Part shown: in pieces, positions 33,488-43,622 of the stretch | Layout: every line of letters begins with the position of its first letter | How positions within the stretch are numbered: position 1 is the stretch's first letter | DNA from: LH-M37 sp965602855 | Lineage (GTDB): Bacteria; Pseudomonadota; Gammaproteobacteria; SZUA-229 | Direction of reading: 5' to 3' | Length of the DNA stretch: 64,000 nt | NCBI GenBank assembly: GCA_965602855.1 | Contig: CBFCZV010000004.1 | Coordinates: 1 to 64,000, forward strand | Translations under genes and position numbers: made by a program | Notes under the pieces: model-generated | What the model was told of the DNA's origin: nothing | The model's input: only the letters and a program-made list of their open reading frames with translations | The model's database searches: none

Positions 33488-34249
33488 TTATTGCTTCACC
33501 CGATAACCCGTCCTAAACATCCACCCAACGATAGCAATACACAGTGCCAAAAAACCAAGAATCACCGCCAGACTCACGCCAACGCTGACATCTGATACTT
33601 CAAAGAAACTCCAGCGAAATCCGCTGATCAGATAAACCACGGGGTTGAACAGGGTTACCGTCTGCCAGAACGGTGGCAACATACTTACCGAGTAGAAGCT
33701 GCCGCCGAGGAAGACCAGCGGGGTAATCACTAACAGTGGGATGACCTGCAGTTTTTCAAAGTCATTCGCCCATAAGCCGATAATGAAGCCGAACAGGCTA
33801 AATGCGATGCAGGTGAGAATTAAAAAAGTGACCATCCAGACCGGATGCGCAATATTAAGCTCGACAAAAAAACTGGCGGTGAACAGGATGATGCAGCCGA
33901 TGATCAGTGATTTGGTGGCGGCGGCGCCGACATAGCCGATGAGTATTTCAAAATGTGAGATGGGCGCTGAATGTATTTCGTAAATGGTGCCGGTGAATTT
34001 GGGGAAAAAGATACCAAACGAGGCATTGGCGATGCTCTGTGTGAGTAACGACAACATGGTCAGACCCGGCACGATGAACAGGCCGTAAGAGACGCCGTCG
34101 ATGCTCTGTATGCGTGAGCCGATGGCCGAACCAAAGACGATGAAGTACAGGCAGGTTGAGATTACCGGTGAGGCCAGACTCTGAAACAGGGTCTCCCATG
34201 CACGCAGCATCTCCTGGTGGAAGATGACCCTTATCGCCTGAAAGTTCAT
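33488..34249 (-). CDS. ABC-2 type exporter permease
   Basis: A 253-residue membrane protein with six helices. It has the ABC-2 family pattern, including a PGLTMLSLLTQSIANASFG region and a late FNPVVYLISGFRW segment. It forms the membrane part of an export ABC transporter together with the ATPase encoded just upstream, which its start overlaps by 4 bases (ATGA). Substrates of this subfamily (YadH-like / DrrB-like) include lipids and drugs; nothing here points to one. Confidence 0.92.
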   Translation of the reverse strand: MNFQAIRVIFHQEMLRAWETLFQSLASPVISTCLYFIVFGSAIGSRIQSIDGVSYGLFIVPGLTMLSLLTQSIANASFGIFFPKFTGTIYEIHSAPISHFEILIGYVGAAATKSLIIGCIILFTASFFVELNIAHPVWMVTFLILTCIAFSLFGFIIGLWANDFEKLQVIPLLVITPLVFLGGSFYSVSMLPPFWQTVTLFNPVVYLISGFRWSFFEVSDVSVGVSLAVILGFLALCIAIVGWMFRTGYRVKQ

Positions 34250-35217
34250 GATTGCTGTTCCGATGAATCGATGGTTTTGGACTCGGTGGGTTTGTGACCG
34301 TACTTGACCAGATCGACAAAAATATCTTCCAGTGAACTTTGCTTTATCTGCATATCCTTGAGCATCAGCCCGGCGCTTTGTATGGCCTGTAGCATGTCGG
34401 TGATGCCGGTGCTATCACTCATGATGTCGTAGGTATAGGTGAGCTGGTTGCCGTCATCGGATAATTCCAGATCGTAACTGGCCAGTGACGGCGGAAGCTG
34501 TGAGGCGGTCTGTTTTAATTCGACGATCAGCTGTTTTTTACCCAGGTCGTGCATCAACGCCTGTTTGTCTTCGACCAGTAATAACTCACCCTGGTTGATG
34601 ATACCGATACGGTCGGCAATTTCTTCGGCCTCTTCGATGTAGTGCGTGGTGAGGATGATGGTCACGCCCGAGTCGCGCAACCGGCGCACGATATTCCACA
34701 TGTCTTTGCGCAGTTCGACATCGACACCGGCGGTAGGCTCATCCAGAAATAATATTTTTGGCTCGTGCGACAGGGCTTTAGCAATGAGTACCCGGCGTTT
34801 CATGCCACCGGATAAGGCTCTTAGCTCGCTGTCTTTTTTGTCGAACAAGGAGAGGTCTTTCAACAGCTGTTCGAGATAGGCTTTGTTTTTTTTCTTACCA
34901 AACAGGCCGCGGCTAAAAGATACGGTATTCCAGACGGTATCAAACTGACCCAGCGTCAGTTCCTGTGGCACCAGCCCGATCATGGCGCGGGTTTTGCGGT
35001 AGTCGGTGACGTTGTCAAAACCATTCACGCTGACCGAGCCGGTGCTGGGAGTGACGATGCCGCAGATAATCGAGATTAAGGTGGTTTTGCCAGCGCCATT
35101 GGGACCCAGTAAAGCCAGGATTTCGCCGTCGGCAATATCCAGATTGACGCTCTTCAACGCCTGAAAACCAGATTGATAAGTTTTGGAGAGATCCTTGATT
35201 GAGACGATGGTTTGCAT
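34246..35217 (-). CDS. ABC exporter ATP-binding protein
   Basis: ATPase of 323 residues for the ABC-2 exporter, with Walker A LGPNGAGKTT, signature LSGGMKRR and Walker B ILFLDEPTAGVD, followed by the switch His in LTTHYIEEAEE. A C-terminal extension of about 90 residues ends with a conserved LEDIFVDLV, like the YadG/DrrA group. It is the first gene of the operon with the permease and the YkgJ protein. Confidence 0.94.
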   Translation of the reverse strand: MQTIVSIKDLSKTYQSGFQALKSVNLDIADGEILALLGPNGAGKTTLISIICGIVTPSTGSVSVNGFDNVTDYRKTRAMIGLVPQELTLGQFDTVWNTVSFSRGLFGKKKNKAYLEQLLKDLSLFDKKDSELRALSGGMKRRVLIAKALSHEPKILFLDEPTAGVDVELRKDMWNIVRRLRDSGVTIILTTHYIEEAEEIADRIGIINQGELLLVEDKQALMHDLGKKQLIVELKQTASQLPPSLASYDLELSDDGNQLTYTYDIMSDSTGITDMLQAIQSAGLMLKDMQIKQSSLEDIFVDLVKYGHKPTESKTIDSSEQQS

Positions 35218-35398
35218 GTGGTGATATTACGTTGTTTTAGGCCTGTAGTAATCTGAAATCAAAATCGGATTTGCAGCCCTCCCCACCCGCCAGCGAACTT
35301 GTTGAAGGCAATACATTATAATAGCGCGCTATAGAACCCCGGGAAAACCATCATGAAAATTACGCCAGCTTTGCTAAGCTTGATTTCGTGAACTGTAA

Positions 35399-35692
35399 AT
35401 GAAAAATCTCATCGAAGCCGAGTCCACTGATTTAAGCAAAGTGAGCTGTTCAACCTGTCAGGCTAGTTGTTGTCGTCTGGAGGTTTTGCTGATTACCGAG
35501 ACCGGCGTGCCCGAACATTTTATTGCAACAGATGAATGGGGCGGCAGAAGCATGGCGCGTCTGGATGATGGCTGGTGTGCGGCGCTTAACCGAAATACCA
35601 TGGACTGTATGATTTATCAGAAGCGTCCGTTCATCTGCCGTGAATTTGAGACAGGTTCCTACGAGTGTATTGCAGAGCGAGCCGTGGTCTAA
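35399..35692 (+). CDS. Second YkgJ-family cysteine-cluster protein
   Basis: A 97-residue protein with the Cys series CSTCQASCCRLEV, WCAALNR, MDCMIYQKRPFICREF. This is the compact YkgJ form. It is a different branch from the protein at 33103-33486, with low similarity beyond the cysteines. The ATG is preceded by weak ribosome-site sequence. It is convergent with the arsenite exporter gene and ends 20 bases before a mog gene remnant. Confidence 0.85.
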   Translation: MKNLIEAESTDLSKVSCSTCQASCCRLEVLLITETGVPEHFIATDEWGGRSMARLDDGWCAALNRNTMDCMIYQKRPFICREFETGSYECIAERAVV

Positions 35693-35712
35693 AAAGCTCA
35701 GCATTTTCTATA

Positions 35713-35760
35713 GATCGAAAAGCCTTAATCATCGGTTCATCCACGTCGAAAAATAGCCCT

Positions 35761-35765
<5 letters not shown>
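35713..35765 (-). pseudogene. Remnant of a second mog gene (3' end)
   Basis: Read on the minus strand, these bases encode IEGLFFDVDEPMIKAFR, against IEGPFLEVDESIIKAFR at the C-terminus of the intact mog gene at 38081-38614. Most of the 53 positions agree at DNA level. The similarity begins exactly at the stop codon of the arsenite exporter gene, in the shared string ATTGAAGG. No more of mog is present, so this is the stump of a lost second copy or the mark of a recombination end. Confidence 0.75.
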
Positions 35766-36828
<1,063 letters not shown>

Positions 36829-36879
36829 TTATGTGATCCTGTTTTTTAACTAAAACAATTCAAGAATCACCGCATTTTA

Positions 36880-37489
36880 TCATTGCTGACTTTTGGTAGC
36901 GATAAGCAAAAATATCGGGTAGGCCTTATCTTCTTTCTCGACCGTATGTGCGGTCGAGAAATGAACAGCCTCAAAACCCTGTGATTCCAATAAGGCATTT
37001 CAAATGCTCTCGTTCAAAACCCGAATGATAAACGCCCTGCACATCGGCGGGATGAAAACTGCCATCCTCTTTATCGAGATCAGCCAGGGCCAGCACGCCA
37101 CCGGGAGCTAAATGCTCGGAAAAGGTTTGAATGAGTTTGTCGGTGTCTTCGACGTGATGCATGGCCATGGCGCTCATAATCAGGTCGAACTGTGCGGTCA
37201 GTGGCATATCAACAATGTCCTGACAGATGGTTTCAACCTTGCCCTGTAATTCCGGTTTGGCTGCCAGCTTGTCGAGCATGGCTTCAGAAATATCCACAGC
37301 GATAATTTTATTTACAAAAGGTGCGACGTGGTAGCTGATCAAACCGGTGCCGGCACCAAAGTCCATGACATCCATGTTCTCGTTAAGGCGGGTATTTTCA
37401 AGAATTGAAGCGCCCACTGCTGATGAAAGCTTTTTGACTATTTCGTCCGTGTCCCAGTTTTTTGCTTTTTCGTTAAAGTGATCTGACAT
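36880..37489 (-). pseudogene. Class I SAM methyltransferase, frameshifted near the C-terminus
   Basis: Methyltransferase with motif I VMDFGAGTGLISYHV and later motifs IDISEAMLD (acidic loop) and FDLIMSAMAMHHV. The start at 37489 is set by GGAGG 9 bases upstream. The uninterrupted frame stops early at 36971 after EREHLKCLIGITGF. Removing one base, the A at 36997 on the plus strand (minus-strand T in AAATGCC), restores LLESQGFEAVHFSTAHTV and a natural end at 36880 (202 residues). This is a one-base insertion, real or a sequencing error. The lost tail is a strand pair that closes the core fold, so the shortened 172-residue protein may be inactive. The substrate is unknown. Confidence 0.85.
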
Positions 37490-37559
37490 TAGATAGTTCC
37501 TCCATGATGGAAATTGATTGTGGGTGTGGAGCAATTTACCCTATTTTAAAAATAATGTT

Positions 37560-38039
37560 TTATGCTCCGGGTTTTTTAGATTCAGCATCAATTTTCAGCT
37601 GCTTTTTATACAGACTGTCGAATCTGGCAACCGTGAAGCCATTCATCCTTTTCTTGCCAACAATGATAATAGGCACGCTGCTGCCGCGTAGTGCTTTGTA
37701 GTCCCTTTTACCTATTCTGCTTTTTTCTACGTCGTAGGTGACGTGGGGTATTTTATTTTTAACGAAATGGGCTTTTGCCTTTTTACAGTAGCCGCACCTG
37801 GTGGTGGTGTACATGACTACCTTGCCCTTTTTTCCCAAGCGTTCGAGCAGCGGTGTTATTTTTACAGAAGTGTAGGTATTAATTTTGAGCTTAACTTCTT
37901 CGACTTGAGTGTTTTTTGGTGGGTTGTCGGTAAAGTGAGTGTTGCCCTTGTCATCGACCCATTTGTATATTTCGCTGCTGACTTCATAGCTGAAAAGCAT
38001 GAGCGCGATTAGGGCGGTTTGGAGAAGAGGTTTCATCAC
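37560..38039 (-). CDS. Secreted DUF4124-glutaredoxin fusion protein
   Basis: A 159-residue protein with a signal peptide (LLQTALIALMLFSYEVSS), then a DUF4124 segment (EIYKWVDDKGNTHFTDNPP, residues about 22-45), then a glutaredoxin domain with active site CGYC in TTRCGYCKKAKAHF and the cis-Pro in SSVPIIIVG. Secretion suggests a periplasmic disulfide role. The start is at 38039, or three bases later because two Met codons adjoin. It lies between mog and the frameshifted methyltransferase on the same strand. Confidence 0.9.
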   Translation of the reverse strand: MMKPLLQTALIALMLFSYEVSSEIYKWVDDKGNTHFTDNPPKNTQVEEVKLKINTYTSVKITPLLERLGKKGKVVMYTTTRCGYCKKAKAHFVKNKIPHVTYDVEKSRIGKRDYKALRGSSVPIIIVGKKRMNGFTVARFDSLYKKQLKIDAESKKPGA

Positions 38040-38080
38040 AGGGTTAGTGTATCAAATGATTGTTTTAATAAAACGGCTGT

Positions 38081-38614
38081 TTATTTTGATTTAGGACGAA
38101 AAGCCTTAATAATCGATTCATCGACTTCTAAAAACGGTCCTTCAATTAAATCTACACAATATGGTACTGCGGGGAAAACAGCATCAAGGCATTTTCTAAT
38201 AGATTTGGGTTTGCCGGGTAGATTAATAATCAGGGATTTGTTTCTAATGCCGGCTGTCTGTCGGGATAAAATTGCCGTAGGCACGTACTGCAAACTGACC
38301 TGCCTCATGAGTTCGCCAAAGCCGGGCATCATCTTGTTACATACATTTTCAGTGGCTTCTGGCACCAGATCTCTGGGCGCAGGCCCGGTTCCGCCTGTGG
38401 TGACAATAAGGCTACATTGTTCCTTATCAGCAAGCTCTATTAATGTTTCTTCGACTACGTGCTGGTCATCAGGAATGACTCGGTATACCGGCTGCCATTC
38501 AGATGTAAGGTAGTCATTTAAGGTGTCGATAATGGCCTGACCGGAAAGGTCTTCATAAACACCCGCGCTGGCGCGATCAGATGCGGTGACTATACCAATT
38601 TTTATAATAGACAT
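38081..38614 (-). CDS. mog: Molybdopterin adenylyltransferase
   Basis: A 177-residue enzyme that adenylates molybdopterin ahead of molybdate insertion. The family motif TTGGTGPAPRDLVPEATE and the N-terminal IGIVTASDRASAGVYEDLSG are both intact. The molybdenum cofactor is needed by SoeA further along the window. Its last 17 residues are also found as a remnant at 35713-35765. It is not in an operon with other mo genes here. Confidence 0.95.
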   Translation of the reverse strand: MSIIKIGIVTASDRASAGVYEDLSGQAIIDTLNDYLTSEWQPVYRVIPDDQHVVEETLIELADKEQCSLIVTTGGTGPAPRDLVPEATENVCNKMMPGFGELMRQVSLQYVPTAILSRQTAGIRNKSLIINLPGKPKSIRKCLDAVFPAVPYCVDLIEGPFLEVDESIIKAFRPKSK

Positions 38615-38725
38615 ATTTTTAACCTCTTTACTATTGAATGATTATATCTGAATAATACGGTAGGGCCGTAAGTATGAAGAAACCCTCCGCCTGACATGCC
38701 AACAATCATCTAGTAAGATCAAGCC

Positions 38726-39595
38726 ATGACAAATGCTCTAAAAAACTCTGCGGTCCTGTTAATCCACTGTCCGGATAAGTCCGGTATCGTGGTCGCGATC
38801 ACCGACTTCATCTACAAGAATGGCGGCAACATCCTATTTCTCGATCAGCACGTCGATAGCGAGCGCGGCGTGTTTTTCATGCGTGTGGAATGGGAGCTGG
38901 ATAACTTCGCCATCGAACGCGACAAAATCGCCGAGTATTTTGAGACTCTGGTCGGTGCGCGTTATCAGATGACCTCTCAGCTGCATTTTGCCGATAGCAA
39001 ACCGCGTATGGCGCTGTTCGTCTCGAAAATGTCGCATTGTTTCTATGATTTGCTGGCACGTTATGAATGCGGTGAGCTGAATGTTGAGATTCCGTTGATC
39101 ATCAGCAACCATCCCGACTTACAAACAGCAGCAGAACGCCTTGGGATTGAATACCACTGCATCCCGGTAAATAAGGACAATAAGCAGGAACAGGAAGCCA
39201 AACAAAAGGCGTTATTAGAACAACACGATATAGATTTTATTGTACTTGCGCGTTACATGCAGGTGTTGAGCGATGATTTTGTCAAAGATTATCCGCAGCG
39301 GATTATTAATATCCACCATTCTTTCCTGCCCGCCTTCCCCGGTGGTCGACCCTATCACAGCGCTTATGAACGTGGCGTGAAAATTATTGGTGCAACCAGT
39401 CATTACGTCACCGCAGAATTAGATGCGGGGCCGATTATCGAGCAGGATGTGGTGCACGTCAGCCATAAAGATACGGTTGAAGATTTAGTACGTATAGGTC
39501 GTGACCTGGAAAAGATTGTTTTGGCACGTGCGGTTCGGCACCATGTGCATCATGATTTGCTGGTGTATGAAAATCGTACGGTAGTGTTTGACTAA
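38726..39595 (+). CDS. purU: Formyltetrahydrofolate deformylase
   Basis: A 289-residue enzyme that releases formate from 10-formyltetrahydrofolate, balancing C1 pools. An N-terminal ACT domain (LIHCPDKSGIVVAITDFIYK) senses metabolites such as methionine and glycine in E. coli. The catalytic formyl-transferase fold shows IINIHHSFLPAFPGG and ELDAGPIIEQD with the catalytic Asn, His and Asp. It stands alone with its own promoter region. The link with frmAB is only thematic (formate). Confidence 0.96.
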   Translation: MTNALKNSAVLLIHCPDKSGIVVAITDFIYKNGGNILFLDQHVDSERGVFFMRVEWELDNFAIERDKIAEYFETLVGARYQMTSQLHFADSKPRMALFVSKMSHCFYDLLARYECGELNVEIPLIISNHPDLQTAAERLGIEYHCIPVNKDNKQEQEAKQKALLEQHDIDFIVLARYMQVLSDDFVKDYPQRIINIHHSFLPAFPGGRPYHSAYERGVKIIGATSHYVTAELDAGPIIEQDVVHVSHKDTVEDLVRIGRDLEKIVLARAVRHHVHHDLLVYENRTVVFD

Positions 39596-39671
39596 ATGGT
39601 CTGGAACGATTTAGAACGTGTGTTTCATACACGGCCCGAAGGGCGAAAGGCTGGACGCCTGGAGTATTAAT

Positions 39672-40625
39672 TTGTCTGCTAAAAAATTACATGACGCGCG
39701 TGTTTTAGTTCTGGGCGGCGCGGGATTTTTAGGCGCAAGAATTGTACGTAAACTGCGCCATGCCGGTATCACGCCGCATGTTTTATTACGCCCAACTAGC
39801 CAAACGAATCGAATTGATGATTTGATTCAATTCTGTCAGATTCATATTGGAGACCTAAGCGATTTAAATTCCTTGCAACACATCATTAAAGAAGTGCAGC
39901 CGGAAGTTATTTTTCATGCTGCGGGTTATGGCACACACAAAGCACAGAATCAACGTGAGCAACTTTTTTATAATAACCTGTTAGCGGCGCATAATTTACT
40001 TCTCGCCACAGAACAAGTTCCCAATTGTCGGATTATTTATTCTGGTACTTCACTGGAACAGGGCATAAAAAATAAACCAATAAAAGAAAATGGTGTACCT
40101 GATCCGGTAAGTTTTTGTGGTGCAACAAAATCCGCAGCTTTGCTCCTGATGCGGCAGGCGGCATGTCATGATAAACGCCTAATTACTATTTTGACGCCTT
40201 TTGCGGTATACGGGCCGGGTGAGCCTGATACACGACTTATACCGGCTGCAATTCAAGCGGGCATGGAAGGAAAAACATTGTCACTGACTGAGCCCGGTTT
40301 TGTACGTGATTATGTTTTTGTTGATGACGTTGCTGATGCATATTTAATGGCGGCGACGAATGATAATGCCATCGGTGAAAGCATTAATATAGCGGGTGGA
40401 AAGGCGGTGAGTAACGAAGCAGTAGTTGCTTTAATTGAAGCGGAGCTGGGTCGAAGCATTGATAAAAAACCAGGCGCCTATCCGGCGCGTAAGACAGATA
40501 CGAGTTTTTGGTGCGCGGATATCAGCAAGGCGAAAAAAATATTAGGCTGGCAAGCTGAGCATTCTATGCAACAGGGAATTGAAGAAACAATAAACTGGTT
40601 TAAGAGCCATGGGTTCGATGGCTAA
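39672..40625 (+). CDS. NAD-dependent epimerase/dehydratase-like protein lacking the catalytic Tyr
   Basis: A short-chain dehydrogenase of the extended (sugar nucleotide) type, 317 residues from TTG 39672, chosen because GGAG lies 7 bases upstream; a longer frame starts at GTG 39618. The Rossmann glycine motif is GGAGFLG, and VIFHAAGYGT is the family's fourth-strand motif. The usual YxxxK reads CGATK (Cys149, Lys153), so the catalytic Tyr is replaced by Cys. That makes a normal epimerase activity doubtful. Its end overlaps the start of a GT2 gene by 17 bases. Confidence 0.82.
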   Translation: MSAKKLHDARVLVLGGAGFLGARIVRKLRHAGITPHVLLRPTSQTNRIDDLIQFCQIHIGDLSDLNSLQHIIKEVQPEVIFHAAGYGTHKAQNQREQLFYNNLLAAHNLLLATEQVPNCRIIYSGTSLEQGIKNKPIKENGVPDPVSFCGATKSAALLLMRQAACHDKRLITILTPFAVYGPGEPDTRLIPAAIQAGMEGKTLSLTEPGFVRDYVFVDDVADAYLMAATNDNAIGESINIAGGKAVSNEAVVALIEAELGRSIDKKPGAYPARKTDTSFWCADISKAKKILGWQAEHSMQQGIEETINWFKSHGFDG

Positions 40626-41376
40626 ATCAAACATTGGCCTGACGATTGTTGTGCCTGTTTATAATAATGCGGCCACGCTGGAAAAGCTTTATCAACGTAT
40701 TAAGCAAGATCTTAACAAAGAAGCTGTCAGTTTTGAGCTGCTGTTTGTGAATGATGCCGGGCCGGATAATTCGATAAAGATTCTTTGTGATATGCATGAA
40801 CGCTATGCGGAAGTTTCACTGCTCAGCATGCAGCACAATGTTGGTCAGCACGCGGCAGTGCTGCATGGTTTACGTTACGCCCGTGGTGAATGCTGCGTGG
40901 TGATGGATGCTGACCTGCAGGATCCACCCGAAGCGCTGGCACTGTTATGGCGAGCTCGCTCGTTGCAATGCAAAGCGATTTTTGCTGGCAGGCGGGGAAA
41001 CTATCAAAACTTTTTACGTATGTCGTCATCGCGTATTTATAAAACATTATTATATTATCTGGTTAGCTTGCCCAAAGATGCGGGTATTTTTGTTTTGATG
41101 GAACGTGACATGGTGCAGGCCTTGTTGAGCATGCCGGTAAAGCTGCCGTGGATTAACGTGATGATTGGCCTGAGTGGTTTGCCTTTGTGCGTAGTACCAG
41201 TAAAAAGAGATTGTCGCGAACAGGGCATCTCAGCTTATTCGGGCTGGGGGCGTTTGCACTCAGCACTGCGTGGTATTTATTGCGCGCTTTCGTATCGAGT
41301 CTGGCGACCGCAGAAAAGTTATCTTGAACGTCTACAAGATGATCCAGTTGAATGGTATAAATCCTCCAGTATTTAG
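40609..41376 (+). CDS. Glycosyltransferase family 2
   Basis: A 255-residue glycosyltransferase of GT-A fold. The N-terminus TIVVPVYNNAATLEKLYQR, and the nucleotide-sugar binding VMDADLQDPPEAL with its DxD motif, are clear. It resembles DPM1-like or ArnC-like enzymes but lacks the two C-terminal membrane helices of ArnC. ATG 40609 or 40618 could be the start. It is co-directional with the epimerase-like gene and ends one base from the convergent membrane protein gene. Confidence 0.9.
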   Translation: MGSMAKSNIGLTIVVPVYNNAATLEKLYQRIKQDLNKEAVSFELLFVNDAGPDNSIKILCDMHERYAEVSLLSMQHNVGQHAAVLHGLRYARGECCVVMDADLQDPPEALALLWRARSLQCKAIFAGRRGNYQNFLRMSSSRIYKTLLYYLVSLPKDAGIFVLMERDMVQALLSMPVKLPWINVMIGLSGLPLCVVPVKRDCREQGISAYSGWGRLHSALRGIYCALSYRVWRPQKSYLERLQDDPVEWYKSSSI

Positions 41377-41377
41377 T

Positions 41378-42910
41378 TTAGTTAAAGTTTTTCCTGACAA
41401 AAGAATAATGATCGTCGGGAATGCCCTCTTCCTGTAATAGAATAAATTCCTGATTAAGATATTGCCAGACTTTCGGGTGTGTGTTGCTGAAGCGCAGATC
41501 TTCGCGTGAGTCCAGCTGTGAATTATTGATCAGGGCAAAACTAACGGGCTGTTTTGATAATTGATCAATCATCTGATTTTCTTCTTCTTCGGTCGCAGGG
41601 TAGACACTAAAAATATCATAGACCGCAGTCTTTCTTTGCAGCATGGGATACAGGGTAACCAGATTGGGTAATAGAAGTAAGCTATCACCCGGTTTTGAAT
41701 GCGTGTTAATTAAATTACGTAGCTGGCTTAGATAATGACATTGATGAGGGCTTAACCAGAACTCTGTGCCTGCGGCATTAAATTTCTCTAAGCCATGATC
41801 CTTAAATAAATGAAGCGATAAACTGTTGTTTGCCAGATAGATGTATTTAATTGAAAACGTGATCACTGCGAGCATAAAAAAAACTAACCATATTGTGGGA
41901 AGCTGGTTCAGTAGAATTGACAGGCAGAGAAGAAATGGCGCTATGGATTGTGACAGGTGGCCAAGGTCGGCGCGGCTAAAGGCATGGTGCAAATAAAATA
42001 ACCCACTACAGGCGATAGCCAGTAGATACCATTGAGTATTTGATGCAGGGTCGGCAGAAGAAATGATGATAGCGACATACATAATCGGCATGACAGTAAA
42101 CAGCAGCTTAACTATAAATTGCCCGCCTTTATCCAGTCCGGCTAATTGAGGTGTGTTGTTGTTCCACAACCAGGGTGTTGGCAGTGGTAAATTGGCCGAG
42201 CCACGCTTGAGTATCCGGCTAATCTTTTTCTGCCAGTAGACTTTAAATAACCGGGGAACAAAAATAAAAAAAGATAACATGGGTAAAGTGCCCAGGAGTA
42301 GACCAGATGCAAACCAAATCGAGGCTTCACTGTGAGCCAGTCCGTGACTGTTAAGCACCATAATTAAAATAAGAAGCGATAGCGCGCCAGCGGCATAAAT
42401 CCCATGGTTCAGGCCAAAAAATAAACAGACAGCAATATAAACACCCGAAATAAAATATTGTGCATCGATGGGGTTGCCTACAAGCAAGATGGCCATAAGC
42501 GGAGTCAGTAGGGAGAACATAATATCAATCTGCTTATGCAGTGGAAACATCCATGCAATAATTAAAAGTCCTGCAAGGAGCGTACTTAACCAGTCATTGC
42601 TTGCAGAATAAACGACAGTCAGTCCGATAGAGAGTGCCAGAAACTGAGCAATGGACAGGCCAATACGAAGTGATAATAAACTGGAGCCAAACAGGCGAAA
42701 CCAGAAAGCACACCAATAATATCGCCCCGGATCATAGGCTCTAAAGTCACGAATCGGGATTTTTCCATTTAACACTTCCTGTGTTCCGTGCCACAGATAT
42801 CCCTCATCGGCAAAATTAATATTAGTTTTGATGCCGGGTAAATAAAACAAGCCGATAAGAATAGCGGCTGTCGCAAAGATAATCAGTAGCGCACTGGTTT
42901 CAATTAGCAT
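41378..42910 (-). CDS. Multi-span membrane protein, GT-C glycosyltransferase-like
   Basis: A 510-residue protein with about ten to twelve membrane helices. The first periplasmic loop has NINFADEGYLWHGTQEVLNG followed by RDFRAYDPGRYYW. An acidic pair in the first loop after an N-terminal helix is the mark of GT-C lipid-linked sugar transferases. A soluble C-terminal domain of about 130 residues closes it. It is the last gene of a minus-strand operon of four, overlapping the aldolase gene by 11 bases. The sugar and acceptor are unknown. Confidence 0.8.
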   Translation of the reverse strand: MLIETSALLIIFATAAILIGLFYLPGIKTNINFADEGYLWHGTQEVLNGKIPIRDFRAYDPGRYYWCAFWFRLFGSSLLSLRIGLSIAQFLALSIGLTVVYSASNDWLSTLLAGLLIIAWMFPLHKQIDIMFSLLTPLMAILLVGNPIDAQYFISGVYIAVCLFFGLNHGIYAAGALSLLILIMVLNSHGLAHSEASIWFASGLLLGTLPMLSFFIFVPRLFKVYWQKKISRILKRGSANLPLPTPWLWNNNTPQLAGLDKGGQFIVKLLFTVMPIMYVAIIISSADPASNTQWYLLAIACSGLFYLHHAFSRADLGHLSQSIAPFLLCLSILLNQLPTIWLVFFMLAVITFSIKYIYLANNSLSLHLFKDHGLEKFNAAGTEFWLSPHQCHYLSQLRNLINTHSKPGDSLLLLPNLVTLYPMLQRKTAVYDIFSVYPATEEEENQMIDQLSKQPVSFALINNSQLDSREDLRFSNTHPKVWQYLNQEFILLQEEGIPDDHYSFVRKNFN

Positions 42911-43622
42911 TACTTAATTGTGCCCATGCTGTACGAATAAGGTTGAGTTCTTTTTTTATATTTTTGCCTGCTATGTCACGTTTGAATGAATTACGCAGAA
43001 AAGTGAAATCACAGCCCAGTCGTACCAGGTGCGCCATCAATTCGAGGCAGGGAACAGGCGCACCGGCATCAACCGTGGTTAAACCACCGACTCCAAACTG
43101 GCTTTTAGCAAAAATATTTCGTAGCCGTTCAACCGTGCCATCGGTTAGCGGATTGAAAAGATCGTTGCTATTGCGGCTGAGTGCGAGGTCAAACAGGCCC
43201 ATGTATATTCGATCAAGAGGGAAGCTGGCGAGTTGCTGTGCACAGTCACAGGCTTCAACAGTCTCGATCAGTATCCCCGTTTGGGTTCGACCTGAGACCA
43301 GTGATAAAAAGTATTCGACTTCCTCGGGCTGTCGTACCATAGGCAACAAAATAAGATCAGCACCGTGTGTGATCGCCTGCTCTACTTCCTCTTCTGTCCA
43401 CTGCCCCGGCTGATTGATGCGACACCAGACCGGTCGCTGGGTTTGTGAGCTGACTATTGAAAGATCTTCATGGGTATCAGGTGACTGGGCGTCGTCCACA
43501 AGCTGGCGCTGAAACCTGTAACGGTCCTCCAAGTCGATAATAAAGCCATCCATGCCAGCACGATCGGCTTCTTCAACTATCGATGGATCTGTGGAAAAAA
43601 GCAGAAGTTCTACATTATTCAT
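42900..43622 (-). CDS. HpcH/HpaI-type aldolase family protein
   Basis: A 240-residue TIM-barrel enzyme of the HpcH/HpaI aldolase and citrate lyase beta family. MDGFIIDLEDRYRFQRQ gives the acidic residue, PVWCRINQ the Arg that binds pyruvyl groups, and GILIETVEACD the metal-binding Glu, with the second acidic ligand in YMGLFDLALS. The family handles short oxo-acids with a metal ion. Presence between a methyltransferase and a membrane glycosyltransferase suggests a role in making a modified sugar or acyl group. Both its ends overlap neighbours by about 8-11 bases. Confidence 0.85.
   Translation of the reverse strand: MNNVELLLFSTDPSIVEEADRAGMDGFIIDLEDRYRFQRQLVDDAQSPDTHEDLSIVSSQTQRPVWCRINQPGQWTEEEVEQAITHGADLILLPMVRQPEEVEYFLSLVSGRTQTGILIETVEACDCAQQLASFPLDRIYMGLFDLALSRNSNDLFNPLTDGTVERLRNIFAKSQFGVGGLTTVDAGAPVPCLELMAHLVRLGCDFTFLRNSFKRDIAGKNIKKELNLIRTAWAQLSNAN

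Noticed and set aside
35352..35390. Twelve-codon open frame before the second YkgJ gene
   Set aside because: It is too short to judge and has no leader-peptide features such as runs of one amino acid or an attenuator.
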